Positions 1 through 7,337 of a stretch of DNA of 11,488 nucleotides are shown here, one piece after another. The notes beneath the pieces are model-generated. The model was not told the origin of the DNA, did no database searches, and saw nothing but the letters and a program-made list of their open reading frames with translations. The stretch is from positions 1-11,488 of the forward strand of contig BDDC01001995.1 of assembly GCA_001662425.1 (NCBI GenBank), read 5' to 3'. This DNA comes from Chlamydomonas sphaeroides (lineage: Eukaryota; Chlorophyta; Chlorophyceae; Chlamydomonadales; Chlamydomonadaceae). Made by a program: the position numbers and the translations under genes. Position 1 is the first letter of the stretch. Every line of letters begins with the position of its first letter.

Positions 1-67
1 GGATGGGATGGGATGGGATGGGATGGGATGGGATGGGATGGGATGGGATGGGATGGGATGGGATGGG
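1..67. repeat. (GGGAT)n pentanucleotide tandem array, about 13 copies
   Basis: Thirteen uninterrupted copies of a GGGAT/GGATG pentamer run in from the left edge, so the true length is unknown. The array ends about 100 bases before the 3' splice site of the dehydrogenase's last exon, which places it in the last intron. The period of 5 is not a multiple of 3, so all three forward frames stay open and read a Met-Gly-Trp-Asp-Gly pattern. This produces false long reading frames. GGG runs spaced by two bases have strong G-quadruplex potential on the sense strand. The unit is not a known chlorophyte telomere repeat, and unique sequence follows, so I read it as an interstitial microsatellite. Confidence 0.95.
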
Positions 68-164
68 CTCTGCTATACAAGCGCATGTCGGGTGCCGCTG
101 CTTGCGCCAGACCCTTGCGCCGCACACGCTTCGTTGTGTCGCGGACCGCCCCGCCGTGCCGCAG

Positions 165-326
165 ATCCTGGGCGGCAACGGCTACATCAACGACTACCCC
201 ACAGGCCGCCTGCTGCGCGACGCCAAGCTGTACGAGATCGGCGCCGGCACGAGCGAGATCCGGCGCTACCTCATCGGCCGCGAGCTGTTCAAGGAGTGCG
301 TTGAGGGCCGGCTGCGCCACAACTGA
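165..326 (+). CDS. IVD: Isovaleryl-CoA dehydrogenase, last exon (3' partial gene)
   Basis: This is the C-terminal end of a flavin-dependent acyl-CoA dehydrogenase. Isovaleryl-CoA dehydrogenase oxidises isovaleryl-CoA to 3-methylcrotonyl-CoA in mitochondrial leucine catabolism and passes electrons to ETF. The exon follows a GCCGCAG acceptor in phase 0 and encodes 53 residues, starting ILGGNGYINDYPTGR and ending at TGA 324-326. GGNGY and AKLYEIGAGTSEIRR are hallmark C-terminal motifs of the family. GAGTSE rather than YEGT points to IVD specifically: most acyl-CoA dehydrogenases carry the catalytic Glu here, while IVD has Ala and uses a Glu in an earlier helix. That Glu, the FAD N-terminal half and the mitochondrial presequence lie left of the window. 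The family call is firm. The exact acceptor is inferred, and the reading frame is also open upstream of it. Confidence 0.87.
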   Translation: MLGGNGYINDYPTGRLLRDAKLYEIGAGTSEIRRYLIGRELFKECVEGRLRHN

Positions 327-1735
327 GGCACACGCTGTCGCTTATCAGGTGTCGGATAGGAGACACGTTGTGAATACGGATACGTGGATACGGATTTGTG
401 GATGCGGGGTAACCAACCGTACACGGATTGGTGTGGCGGCGTGCAGGGCCGGTGCTGCTGTACTTGGGGCGCCGGTGCCTTGGGGACGCAGCCAGATGCG
501 CCCGGGCCCTGCTCTGCGCCGCCACGCGGGGAGCTTGTGGCCGCGGTCAGAGGCTTGTACACTAGTTAGAAAGAGGTGCTCGGTGCGGTCTTGTATTTTG
601 CCGGTTGTACCTGAGCCGTTCTGGCGCTCCATCCGCCGTTGTATTGTACCATACGTCTGGTTCCTCTTGCTTTTGGTTGGTTGTCTGGTTGGCTGTTTGG
701 TGGGCGGTGGTGAGCTGCCGGCGGTGCGCTGGGCGCCAGGGGCCGCGGTTCCTGCATTGCGTTGCTGCTCAGCCCGCTCGCGTGTACAGGCTCGCGGCTG
801 TCGCGGCTGGACGGCCCGGCACGGCCCAGAGACGGCTTACAGTTTACTTCACCAGCGGCTGCTTGGACCGGAAGGGTGCTGCTGTCGGAGCGGCCGTCGC
901 ATGATGGGGCTTCCAAATGCCCACAAGCCGCCTGCGGGTTGCACGGTTGTGCGGTGCCGCAGCCTGGGTGCCGCGGCTTGCGTGTGTGCCGGTGCGATAG
1001 CGCTAGCGCCCTGCCTGCGTGCTGCTGGTGTGGTGGCGTGTGGTGACGGTGGGATGGGCAGGGGGGCGACGGGCTCCTGGTGCCGAGTGCCGAGCCCGCT
1101 ACCGGCTGTGGCGTTAGGTGGCATCACGCGGAGGCGCGTGTGCTGCGGTCGTGAAACGATTGGCAAAACCCCCAGCGAGCTGTGGAGACCTCACCACAGC
1201 CGGCAGGCAGCCGTGCACGAGAGCATCAGTTGCCGGGATGCTGGGGTGCTGTATGCTGTGGCCGCTCGGGAGGCGGGCTGTCACGTGGGGCAGGAGGGGC
1301 CACATGCTATAAGCTGCTGCCGCCTACGCTGCGGCCTGTGGGCAGTATGGTACGCCAGCTATCAGCATTGCGCTAGGGGGCACTGGCAGCAGGAGAGGCG
1401 CGCTTGCCTGCGGTTTTGTCAGAAGGCGGGAAGGCGCGCGGGCGGGGTCCAGTCGAAGGGGCGCAGTGCCCGACGGCGCGCGAAGCATTTGCTAGAGCGT
1501 TCAGTCGCTGCAACGGCTTGGTTGAAGGCCACGGCTCGTAAGGCGAGTGAGGGGTCTTGTCTGGACTCGGGAGTGTGAAGGCCCTACTCGAAGCACGGGG
1601 GACGCACGTGGAGACAACCGTATGGGAACGAACTCTCGCGAGTTCATCGAGCCGGACCTGGTGCTATCGTGGGATCAAGCAGGATTGCTTGCTGTGTAAT
1701 GTTTCATGCCTCGGCTGTAAAAGCGACAGAACAAC
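327..1735 (+). other. Probable long 3' UTR of the isovaleryl-CoA dehydrogenase gene
   Basis: About 1.4 kb follows the dehydrogenase stop with no recognisable coding sequence on either strand. The first TGTAA motifs I find after the stop are at 1695 and 1716, so the transcript probably extends to about 1710-1735. Long 3' UTRs are usual in volvocine algae. Within it are a short imperfect repeat of GGATAC-like units (376-405) and a GGTTGG/TGTTTGG-rich patch (673-712), both G-rich and T-rich on the sense strand. The forward frame stays open across most of this stretch, but its translation is Arg/Cys/Gly-rich with no family resemblance. Confidence 0.5.
1695..1720 (+). promoter_or_regulatory. Two TGTAA polyadenylation signals for the dehydrogenase transcript
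   Basis: TGTAA occurs at 1695-1699 and again at 1716-1720. In Chlamydomonas and relatives TGTAA replaces AATAAA and lies some 10-20 nt before the cleavage site. I found no TGTAA on the + strand between the stop at 326 and 1695, so these are the earliest candidates. Cleavage would then fall near 1710-1735. Confidence 0.55.
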
Positions 1736-2009
1736 GGGAGGGTGGTGACATGAAAGCGCTTTGCGAGAGTAGGAGAGCCCTTCCAGGTGCAATCAGGAAA
1801 TTCATAAAGCCAAACGTTAGCAGTATGTCCCGTTCTGGTTTTCGCAATGGGCGAGTGCAGCGCCCTCTGCCGGATTCGACCTTACCTACCGCATCAACCG
1901 CGGCCCCTCGGCTCCCCTCCCCCGCTCCTCCCCTGCCGGCCCCTCCTCCCTCCAACCCCACCTCATCCAAGCCAAGCTGCCGGATATGTGAATCCACTTG
2001 TGTTCCTGC

Positions 2010-2140
2010 CGCGCCCACGTCTACTCCGTGGCGGCGGCCGCCGAGTCGGGGTCGCCCGCGGACCGCAAGGACTGCGCCTCCGTCATCCTGCTGGCGGCGG
2101 AGGCGCAGTCCTACGTCTACCCCGTGACGGCGGCCGCCGA
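2010..2140 (+). pseudogene. Duplicated isovaleryl-CoA dehydrogenase exon fragment with a second truncated copy inside
   Basis: Read in the frame starting at 2010, this stretch gives AHVYSVAAAAESG, then DRKDCASVILLAAEAQ, then SYVYPVTAAAD. It matches the segment just before GGNGY in isovaleryl-CoA dehydrogenases (pattern R-x-Y-V-Y-x-V-A, then K-D-C-A-x-V-I-L-x-A-A-E). That segment belongs upstream of the last exon at 165-326, yet here it lies 1.7 kb downstream of it on the same strand. The first 29 bases (2016-2044) recur at 2112-2140 with 3 mismatches, exactly 96 bases (32 codons) apart. It looks like one full and one truncated copy of the exon start. I see no good splice acceptor in front and no GGNGY exon behind, so it is probably non-functional. 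An alternative exon of another gene is possible but less likely. Confidence 0.7.
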
Positions 2141-2258
2141 CTGGTGCCCCCCGCATGTCACATCAGCGGGGTGCATGAGTGCGCTCGACACAACGCAACG
2201 TGACTTGGTTGAGCTGAAGCGAAGCCAACAGACGGGGTCGGGCGGCAACGCAAAATTG

Positions 2259-2263
2259 TTACA
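2259..2263 (-). promoter_or_regulatory. Candidate TGTAA polyadenylation signal for the bHLH gene
   Basis: TTACA on the + strand reads TGTAA on the - strand. It is the first such motif I find downstream of the bHLH stop codon at 3971, and it implies a 3' UTR of about 1.7 kb. With the + strand signals at 1695-1720, it would leave some 500 bases between two convergent transcripts. The motif is only five bases long, so the assignment is tentative. Confidence 0.35.
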
Positions 2264-3970
2264 TTGACACTCCCTCCGCCAGGCTCCGCGTACGCAAGCA
2301 GCGGCCCAAAGCAGCAGCGGCGCTGGGCCTCGACAGCGCTGGGCCTCGTCCCCCGCCCGCCACGAGGAGCACGGTGGCCCCTTCCCCAGCCCCTTCCCCT
2401 CCTGACCTAGGCGCGTTGCCGACCGCACTTCAAGCCCACGGCCCGCAACGGCCCTTCGCGCCAGGGCTTCCCATTTCCCCTGATTCGGCACCGCACCACA
2501 ACGCACCGCACCGCACCCACAGAATCACCATTCAACATACAGCAGAACATAACAATGGCGCGCGACGCGTTCGCACGCAGCGTTAGTAGTGCTACGCTCA
2601 ACCATGGGGCTCGCTACATACGGAGCCAAGGCTCCAATCACCAGCTCACATGGCCCAGCCTCGCGCTGGGTCACGCCGGCCGACCCACGGGGTTTCGCTG
2701 CCAACCCGACAGGCACACCCCTCCTACTACCCGGCCGGAACGCAACCATCCGCCACACAATCGCGCGGCAGCAACCTTGCTGTCGTTAGCCGCAAGTCGC
2801 TGGCTGTGGCTGCAAGGCTGCAGCCAACACGGCACATGGGCCAGGTGGGCGCGTGCGGTGCGGTGCGCTCGCGCCGCCTCAGGCCGCTCCTGACCCAAGA
2901 TGGGGCGAGCGGCCTGATGGCCTAGCAGCACCGAGGCCTCCCTGACGCATCCCAAACGGCACCCGCAGCCGCCGAGGAAACCGACGTTGTCCCGAACTCC
3001 CGATTGACGCCTCCCGGCTTCCCCAGGTAGCGGCTGTTGCCGCAAGGCGGCCCGCTGCAGCCACCGCAGCCGCGTCGGCACGGGTCCGGCAATGAAGTAA
3101 AACACCGCACATGAGCGGCCACTGACGCCGGCTGCAGCGCCGCCCCGGGCCGAAGCCCGGTCGCCCCAATGAGGACGCAGCGGCAGCCCTAGCGCAGCCG
3201 AGCATCCAGCACCGCACTCGCGTCGAAGCTAAGCAGCTAAGCAGCAAACGCACGCAGGGACTCGTCCCTGGTTCGCGTCACACCAACCCAACCGTGCCAA
3301 GTTCCGGCACCCCGGGGATCGCCCCGATGAAAGCGGTGTGTCTGTCGACCAGACATCCCGAGGGACGGAACCAGGTCCCGTCACGAGCCATGCCGCCCCA
3401 CCCGTTCGCATCTGCCCCTGCTCGCCCGTTGATATGGCAATGCCTCGGCAGCGGCGTGGGATGCGCCACTGGCCAATGCACGCATGTGCATATCATGCCA
3501 GCTATCCAAACCAAACCCTCCGCTCGCTATCGAGCCCCCAGCTCACAAGTACTGAACGCCCGGGAGCGTCATGAGTCGCCGCAGGCGGCGTGTCCGGTGC
3601 GCCCCGTAACCCCGGGCGCCCGCCTCCCCACGGCGCGCCCCAATTTATGCAAGCCGGGCCGCCAGCGCAGCGCCAGCAATACGTACTAGTCACACAAAGT
3701 CCGTAACGTACCGTACTACAAGGGGGATGTTCCGCCCCTCGCATCCGCGTCCATTCAAGTGCCGCGAGCTCCCACGCAGCGCGATCCCTCTATGCGGCAG
3801 GCGCCCGTAATAGACTCTTAAGCAAGCCCACAGAGGCCACAGTTCCCGGCGCCTCGCAGCCGGCCGTCGCCGATCGCAGCCCGAGCCTCTCCCACAGCCG
3901 TTCTGGCATTCCACGCACCAGCGCGCAATGATTCCTAGGCAGCCAACACGTTTCGCCCCTCCTTCCGCCC
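2264..3970 (-). other. Non-coding stretch, probably 3' UTR of the bHLH gene
   Basis: I recognise no protein or RNA gene here on either strand; the open frames are short and look random. It probably forms the long 3' UTR of the bHLH gene. Small structures seen: a 13-bp direct repeat (2320-2332 and 2336-2348), CTAAGCAG repeated twice near 3228-3243, a 7-bp perfect inverted repeat with a 2-base loop (3255-3270), and a 6-bp stem with a 4-base loop near 3475-3490. Confidence 0.4.
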
Positions 3971-5880
3971 TCACGCAACCTGCTGCTGCGGCGCCGCCTG
4001 CTCGTAGCCTGCCGCCGCCGCAACCGCCGCCGCCGCCGGCAGGCGCTGCACGGCGGCCTGAATGGCGGCCCGGATCCGCGGCACGGCCGCCTGCTCGCAG
4101 CTGACGGCCACCGACAGACACACGCGGCCGTCCGGCGTGGGCTCCGCGGCGATGCCCATCAGCTGCGCGCCCGCCTCCATCAGCGCGGCGCAGGCCAGCG
4201 GCACTAGGTCGGGCCGAGGAGGGCTGGTGACACGGACGAGCCAGGACGGGTGCTGCGGCTGCTGCTGCTGCTGCTGTGGCTGCGGCTGCTGCGGCTGCTG
4301 CTGCGGCTGCGGCTGCGGCGGCGGGATGAGCCCCGACAGGCGGCTGCAGCTGGCGGCATGCGGCAGCGCCGGCGCCGACGGCAGCGCCGGGTGCTCTCCG
4401 GCGGGCGGCGGCGACGGCGCGGCGCCGGGCTGCGCGCTGGCGTCGGGCGAGGCGGCGGCGACGAAGGGGCTGGCCAAGCCCTCGGGGAAGCATGGCCCCA
4501 GCGGCGACAGCGACGGCGCCGACGGCGACGGCTCGGTCTTGACGGCGCAGCCGCCCGCCATCGGCCAGGAAGGCGCCGCCACTGGGCTGGCGGCCAGCGG
4601 GACGCTAGGCGTGGCGGCGGCGACCGCCGCCGACGCAGACAGCACCGATGCCCAGGCCGCCGCAGCGGCCGCCGACGCGGCGTCGGGCGTAGGCGCTGCC
4701 GCCGACGGGCCGGTAGGTCTGCAGCCGTCGGACGCGGCGCTGCCGTCGCCGGTCGCGTGGGCGGCGGTCGCCGGCTGGGAGCAGTCGCGGCCGGCGGCGA
4801 GCGGCAGGGTGGGTGACGGCGGCGCGCTGGCGGCGGCGGGAGAGGACGGCGGCGGCGAGGCGTGCGGCGGGCTGGCTGGCGAGGCGGGTGCCGGCGAGGG
4901 GCTCGGCGGCTTCATGGCGCCCATGCTGGCTAGCGCCAGGCGCCGCTTGAGCAGCTCGTTCTCGGCCTGGAGCATGCGGTAGCGGTGGCAGACGTCGGCC
5001 AGGATGGCGTGCTTGGGTCGCTTGGCGGAGCCTGTGGGAGGAGGTGCGAGGGCGGGGGTGGTGCGAGGGCAATCGGAGGGGCACGAGGGCAACGGGAGGG
5101 GCGCAGTGCCACGAGGCGGCCGCGGCGCATGCTACGCGATTGCAGGAGTGTTGGGTTGCTGCAAAGGATACAAGGCGCGGGAAGGGGCGAGGGGTCGGCG
5201 GCGAGTCTGTTTAAGGGCCACGGCTGGCAATTGTGTAGTACTGACACGTGGGTGCACGTGCACCGAAACCGCTGTTCGAACCGCTTTTGCACTTGCCCGA
5301 CGAGCTCTCGTTGTCGGTTCCCCGGGCGACCGGTGGCACCATGCGTCCCATCTCTTCGATGAGCAAGTTGATGCGGTCGCGCCGAGACCTGTGGTGCGCC
5401 GACACGGGGCGGCGGCCGACCGAATGCCATGTGTAAGTACGCTTTCCGGTGCAGCGACTCCCAGTCAGCCGTGCAACGTGATGCTGAGCATTGATGCAAC
5501 GCAACAGCTTGTGCGAGCTATACGTACTTCTCGATGTCCCGGTGCGCGAGTGGCAGCGCCCTTCGCTTGTTGCCGGCGACCCGTGCAGACATGGCAGCGG
5601 TGTTGCCAGAGTCACTTGTCTGCTGCATCGGCTCGTCGTCGGCTCCACAGGTGGTGACGGGCCCCGCCGCAGGACCATCCCAGTCCGCGCAAGGCTCGTC
5701 GCCAAGACGCTTGCCTATCGGCATGCCGACATCTGCTGCAGCGCCATCCTCTGCACAGCCGCCGGCAAAGTAGCCCACGTCAAACGTCTCCATGGCACAA
5801 GTCGCGTCCCACGTCGACCAGGCCTCCAGCATCCCTCCTGGCATATCGAGATCGCTTCCCAATGGCAGAGACAGCTCCAT
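3971..5880 (-). CDS. bHLH-leucine-zipper transcription factor with C-terminal ACT-like domain (three exons, 512 aa)
   Basis: Proposed exons are 5880-5528, 5388-5264 and 5031-3971; the introns (139 and 232 nt) have GT-AG ends and matching phases. The ATG at 5880 is the first in frame after an upstream in-frame TAG. Residues 1-100 are acidic and hydrophobic, possibly an activation region. The basic region, joined across intron 1, reads HRDIEKSRRDRIN (113-125). H113, E117 and R121 are the canonical His-Glu-Arg set that reads E-box/G-box DNA. Helix 1 ends at MVPP. A long loop of about 25 residues rich in Ser/Gly follows. Helix 2 (163-191, KHAILADVCHRY) continues as a short zipper with V173, L180 and L187. 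A Pro/Ala/Ser linker carries a sumoylation-type V-K-T-E motif (K324). A Gln/Pro tract (398-421) precedes an ACT-like fold (422-491: WLVRVTSPPRPDLV, then DGRVCLSVAV), as in many plant bHLH proteins. The intron 2 donor is the least certain junction. The target genes cannot be told from sequence. Confidence 0.85.
4247..4318 (-). repeat. CAG-type triplet repeat encoding a Gln/Pro tract
   Basis: On the coding (-) strand this run is mostly CAG with interspersed CCG. It encodes a Gln/Pro tract of about 24 residues immediately before the ACT-like domain of the bHLH protein. On the + strand it appears as CTG/CGG repeats. Such tracts are common flexible or activating linkers in algal regulators, and their length tends to vary between strains. 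Confidence 0.85.
5245..5264. promoter_or_regulatory. Pair of CACGTG G-boxes one helical turn apart in the bHLH gene
   Basis: CACGTG occurs at 5245-5250 and 5255-5260. The second is the centre of a perfect 14-bp palindrome (5251-5264) that overlaps the proposed donor of intron 2. CACGTG is the expected site for a bHLH protein with His-Glu-Arg in its basic region, so autoregulation is possible. The hexamer is frequent in this GC-rich window (also near 1282, 1604, 6278, 6910, 9328 and 10806), so chance is a real alternative. Confidence 0.25.
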
Positions 5881-5940
5881 CGCGAATGGGCAGAAATAGG
5901 GTTTGGCGTTCGTCCGCTTACTGAGGCCCGAGCATTCCCG

Positions 5941-6001
5941 ACGCTAAATATCAATTTACGTCAAGTGTTGTGTGCGGTCTCTGCATGTAATCGTGTATAT
6001 G
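5941..6001 (-). promoter_or_regulatory. AT-rich block, possible core promoter of the bHLH gene
   Basis: Just upstream of the bHLH start codon the sequence turns AT-rich, which is rare in this window. On the - strand it contains GATATTTA and, further upstream, ATATACAC. Both are weakly TATA-like, 60-120 bases before the ATG. A CACGTG lies at 6278-6283 within TGATCACGTGGTCA, about 400 bases upstream. There is no direct evidence of a transcription start. Confidence 0.25.
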
Positions 6002-6012
6002 CCAGCCGTCGC

Positions 6013-6037
6013 GCATAAGCATTCAGCATAAGCATTC
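6013..6037. repeat. 12-bp direct repeat GCATAAGCATTC, two copies
   Basis: Two exact copies (6013-6024 and 6026-6037) are separated by a single base, giving a period of 13. They lie about 135 bases upstream of the bHLH start codon, in its putative promoter, and could be paired binding sites or a simple slippage duplication. Confidence 0.8.
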
Positions 6038-6039
6038 GG

Positions 6040-7337
6040 GCCGTACAAAACCGAACACCTTTTTGGCCGCAGGATCACCTCCACAGGATGTTCCAGTTAT
6101 TGATACGTCATGCCGTTAACAACAATGCCTAGGTGCGGGTGTAGTCCAGCGACGTCATAGCGTCTAGGGTTTGGTGTCGACATTGTTGCAGATATGCCAC
6201 ATAACCGCGCAACGCTGCGTTACCGATCTATACGCTTGGGGGCGGCTGCTGTCTTGTCCCGTTAAGACCAAACTGATCACGTGGTCACCTAACTGCGCGC
6301 CGTAATTGTGTGTTGTCCCCGGAGCGCAGCGACACTCGGCGATGGGCCCATGTGATAAGAGACGGTGTACAGTACGTCGGGGCTGCGAAAGGGACGCGCC
6401 AGTTTCTCACGGACAACACGGTCCTGTAACACAGTCCTGTCTGGGCCACGCCGCGTCAGACTGCGCTGTTTTACTCCGACAACCCCGCACCGCCACCGAT
6501 CAACCATGGGGCTATCTCATCCACGTCTGTTGGAGCCGTGTAACCTCGTCAGACGCGCATACCGTACTGCCTTCGCGTACTTTCCGCTTTTCTGGTCACG
6601 TCTTTGCTGTGCATCCTTCAATCGAGCCCAGTCAGGGCCGTTTCACCTCTGTTCGACTTGTGCCTGATGCTGGGGATGCTGCCGGGTACAGCCTTGCACA
6701 TGGCGGTCTCCCCCGCCCCCAGGAGGAGCCCCGCCTCTCGCAAGAGACTCGGAGGCCGGACAACGCCTGCCCAGCCCCTACGCCGCAACGGCGCTGCGTG
6801 CCTCTGCGCGTCAGCCTTCTGCACCATCGCTCTCACGCTTCAGCACCCCAACAGAAACGCATGCATGGAGCCGTCGTTACTCTCCGCTCCGCCCCTCGTT
6901 GCACTTCGGCACGTGCCGGTACGGGCAGGCTGGAGCAGGAGGCCCCTCTGGGTAACGGCACGTACTGCTCTCGCACCGGTAACCGGTAACCCCTTGACAT
7001 GGGCCCCCCGCGGGGCGTTCCGGGAGGCGCCTTGCTCTGCAATGCATTTCGGGCACACTGCCCCGCCCGCTAAGCCTATCCCCACACTCGCGTCTCCGGC
7101 ATCACTGGCTCTTCGTTCGCGCCGTACGCCGCTGCACACTTCGTGACAGCGTGCCCCTGCACGGGGCGGCCCTAGCGCGCCCTCAGCACTCCCCACGCAT
7201 GCCGCTGCCGCAGCAACCAGGCGCTGCCGGTGCATCGCAGCGACCGCAGCCCGCACCCAAGCCGGCGCCGCAGCAAGCAGCCGCTGCCCTCGTGTCCCCG
7301 CAAGCCGCCAGCCGGTCGCCCGCCACCCTGCCCTCCC
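6040..7337. other. Non-coding stretch between the PARP-like and bHLH genes
   Basis: About 1.3 kb separates the stop of the PARP-like gene (7338) from the promoter region of the bHLH gene in the same orientation. I recognise no protein or RNA gene on either strand. The part next to 7337 is probably the PARP-like 3' UTR and the part next to 6040 bHLH promoter sequence; the border is unclear. I found no TTACA (TGTAA on the - strand) here, so the poly(A) site of the PARP-like gene is unassigned. A 12-bp perfect palindrome around CACGTG lies at 6907-6918. Confidence 0.4.

Noticed and set aside
1..67. Telomere or subtelomere reading of the GGGAT array
   Set aside because: The unit does not match the known chlorophyte telomere repeats (TTTTAGGG, TTTAGGG), and ordinary gene sequence continues directly after it.
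13..1578. A 521-codon + strand open frame beginning in the GGGAT array
   Set aside because: It crosses the true dehydrogenase exon in the wrong frame, starts in a repeat open in every frame, and translates to Arg/Cys/Gly-rich sequence without any family motif.
3255..3270. 7-bp perfect inverted repeat considered as a terminator hairpin
   Set aside because: The loop is only two bases, there is no T-run, and the setting is eukaryotic. Short palindromes of this size are expected by chance at this GC content.
4062..4982. A 306-codon + strand open frame opposite bHLH exon 3
   Set aside because: It is antisense to the Ala/Pro/Gln-rich linker and ACT-like domain. It has a poly-Cys/Gly run that mirrors the CAG repeat and shows no independent domain.
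5237..5263. Alternative intron 2 donor at the AAGTGCAA of bHLH exon 2
   Set aside because: It would leave phase 2, which does not match the CAG acceptor at 5032 in the frame of helix 2. The GTGCAC donor at 5263 keeps the frame.
5268..5285. GTTCGAACC resembling a tRNA B box
   Set aside because: It lies in bHLH exon 2 and there is no matching A box or cloverleaf around it.
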